A model generated the notes under the pieces. The model did not search any database, was not told the DNA's origin, and saw only the letters and a program-made list of their open reading frames with translations. The position numbers were made by a program, and so were the translations under genes. 5,826 bases of DNA from Prosthecobacter debontii (lineage in GTDB: Bacteria; Verrucomicrobiota; Verrucomicrobiia; Verrucomicrobiales; Akkermansiaceae), in contig CAMCYT010000168.1 in NCBI GenBank assembly GCA_945885485.1, positions 1 through 5,826 on the forward strand, read 5' to 3'. The stretch's first letter is position 1. Every line of letters begins with the position of its first letter. Of this stretch, positions 5,804-5,826 are shown piece after piece.

Positions 5804-5826
5804 AACGAAAATGCATGATCCAAGAT

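Overview
The window reads as an ordinary housekeeping stretch of a free-living Gram-negative bacterium, most plausibly from the Verrucomicrobiota (or the wider PVC group). That assignment is inference. It rests on the style of the FtsK and of the TPR-like membrane protein, on a lipoprotein with an outer-membrane-type lipobox, and on an intergenic element at about 1398-1538 that resembles a dispersed repeat I remember from Verrucomicrobia and Planctomycetes. All genes are on the + strand. No RNA gene, CRISPR array, insertion sequence or phage gene is visible.

Layout. (1) Positions 1-413 hold the 3' end of an ABC-2 type transporter permease, cut off by the window edge. Four bases later a membrane-anchored TPR-like protein begins (418-1395), with its own Shine-Dalgarno. 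The two look like the tail of one operon. (2) Positions 1396-1650 hold no convincing gene. They contain the repeat-like element, a perfect 7-bp inverted repeat (1546-1565), and a weak candidate promoter for the next gene. (3) Positions 1651-4098 encode a complete 815-residue FtsK/SpoIIIE DNA translocase, with four membrane spans, a short charged linker, an alpha-beta motor and a gamma winged helix. It carries an unusually acidic insertion just before Walker B. (4) Positions 4099-4195 are an AT-rich, imperfectly palindromic spacer. (5) Positions 4196-5083 encode a complete XerC-type tyrosine recombinase with all catalytic residues present. (6) Positions 5106-5783 encode a small SGNH/GDSL-like lipoprotein. 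A 9-bp perfect hairpin (5780-5803) overlaps its stop codon.

How they fit together. FtsK and a Xer recombinase are functional partners in many bacteria: FtsK pumps chromosome ends through the division septum and activates Xer recombination at dif to resolve chromosome dimers. Here they are neighbours on one strand, so the centre of the window is a chromosome-segregation module. The lipoprotein is closely linked behind xerC but has no obvious mechanistic tie to it. The permease/TPR pair looks like a separate transport operon. I see no clear new biological system. The points most worth following up are the acidic loop in FtsK, the two structured intergenic spacers, and the small overlapping reading frames at the ftsK and lipoprotein starts.
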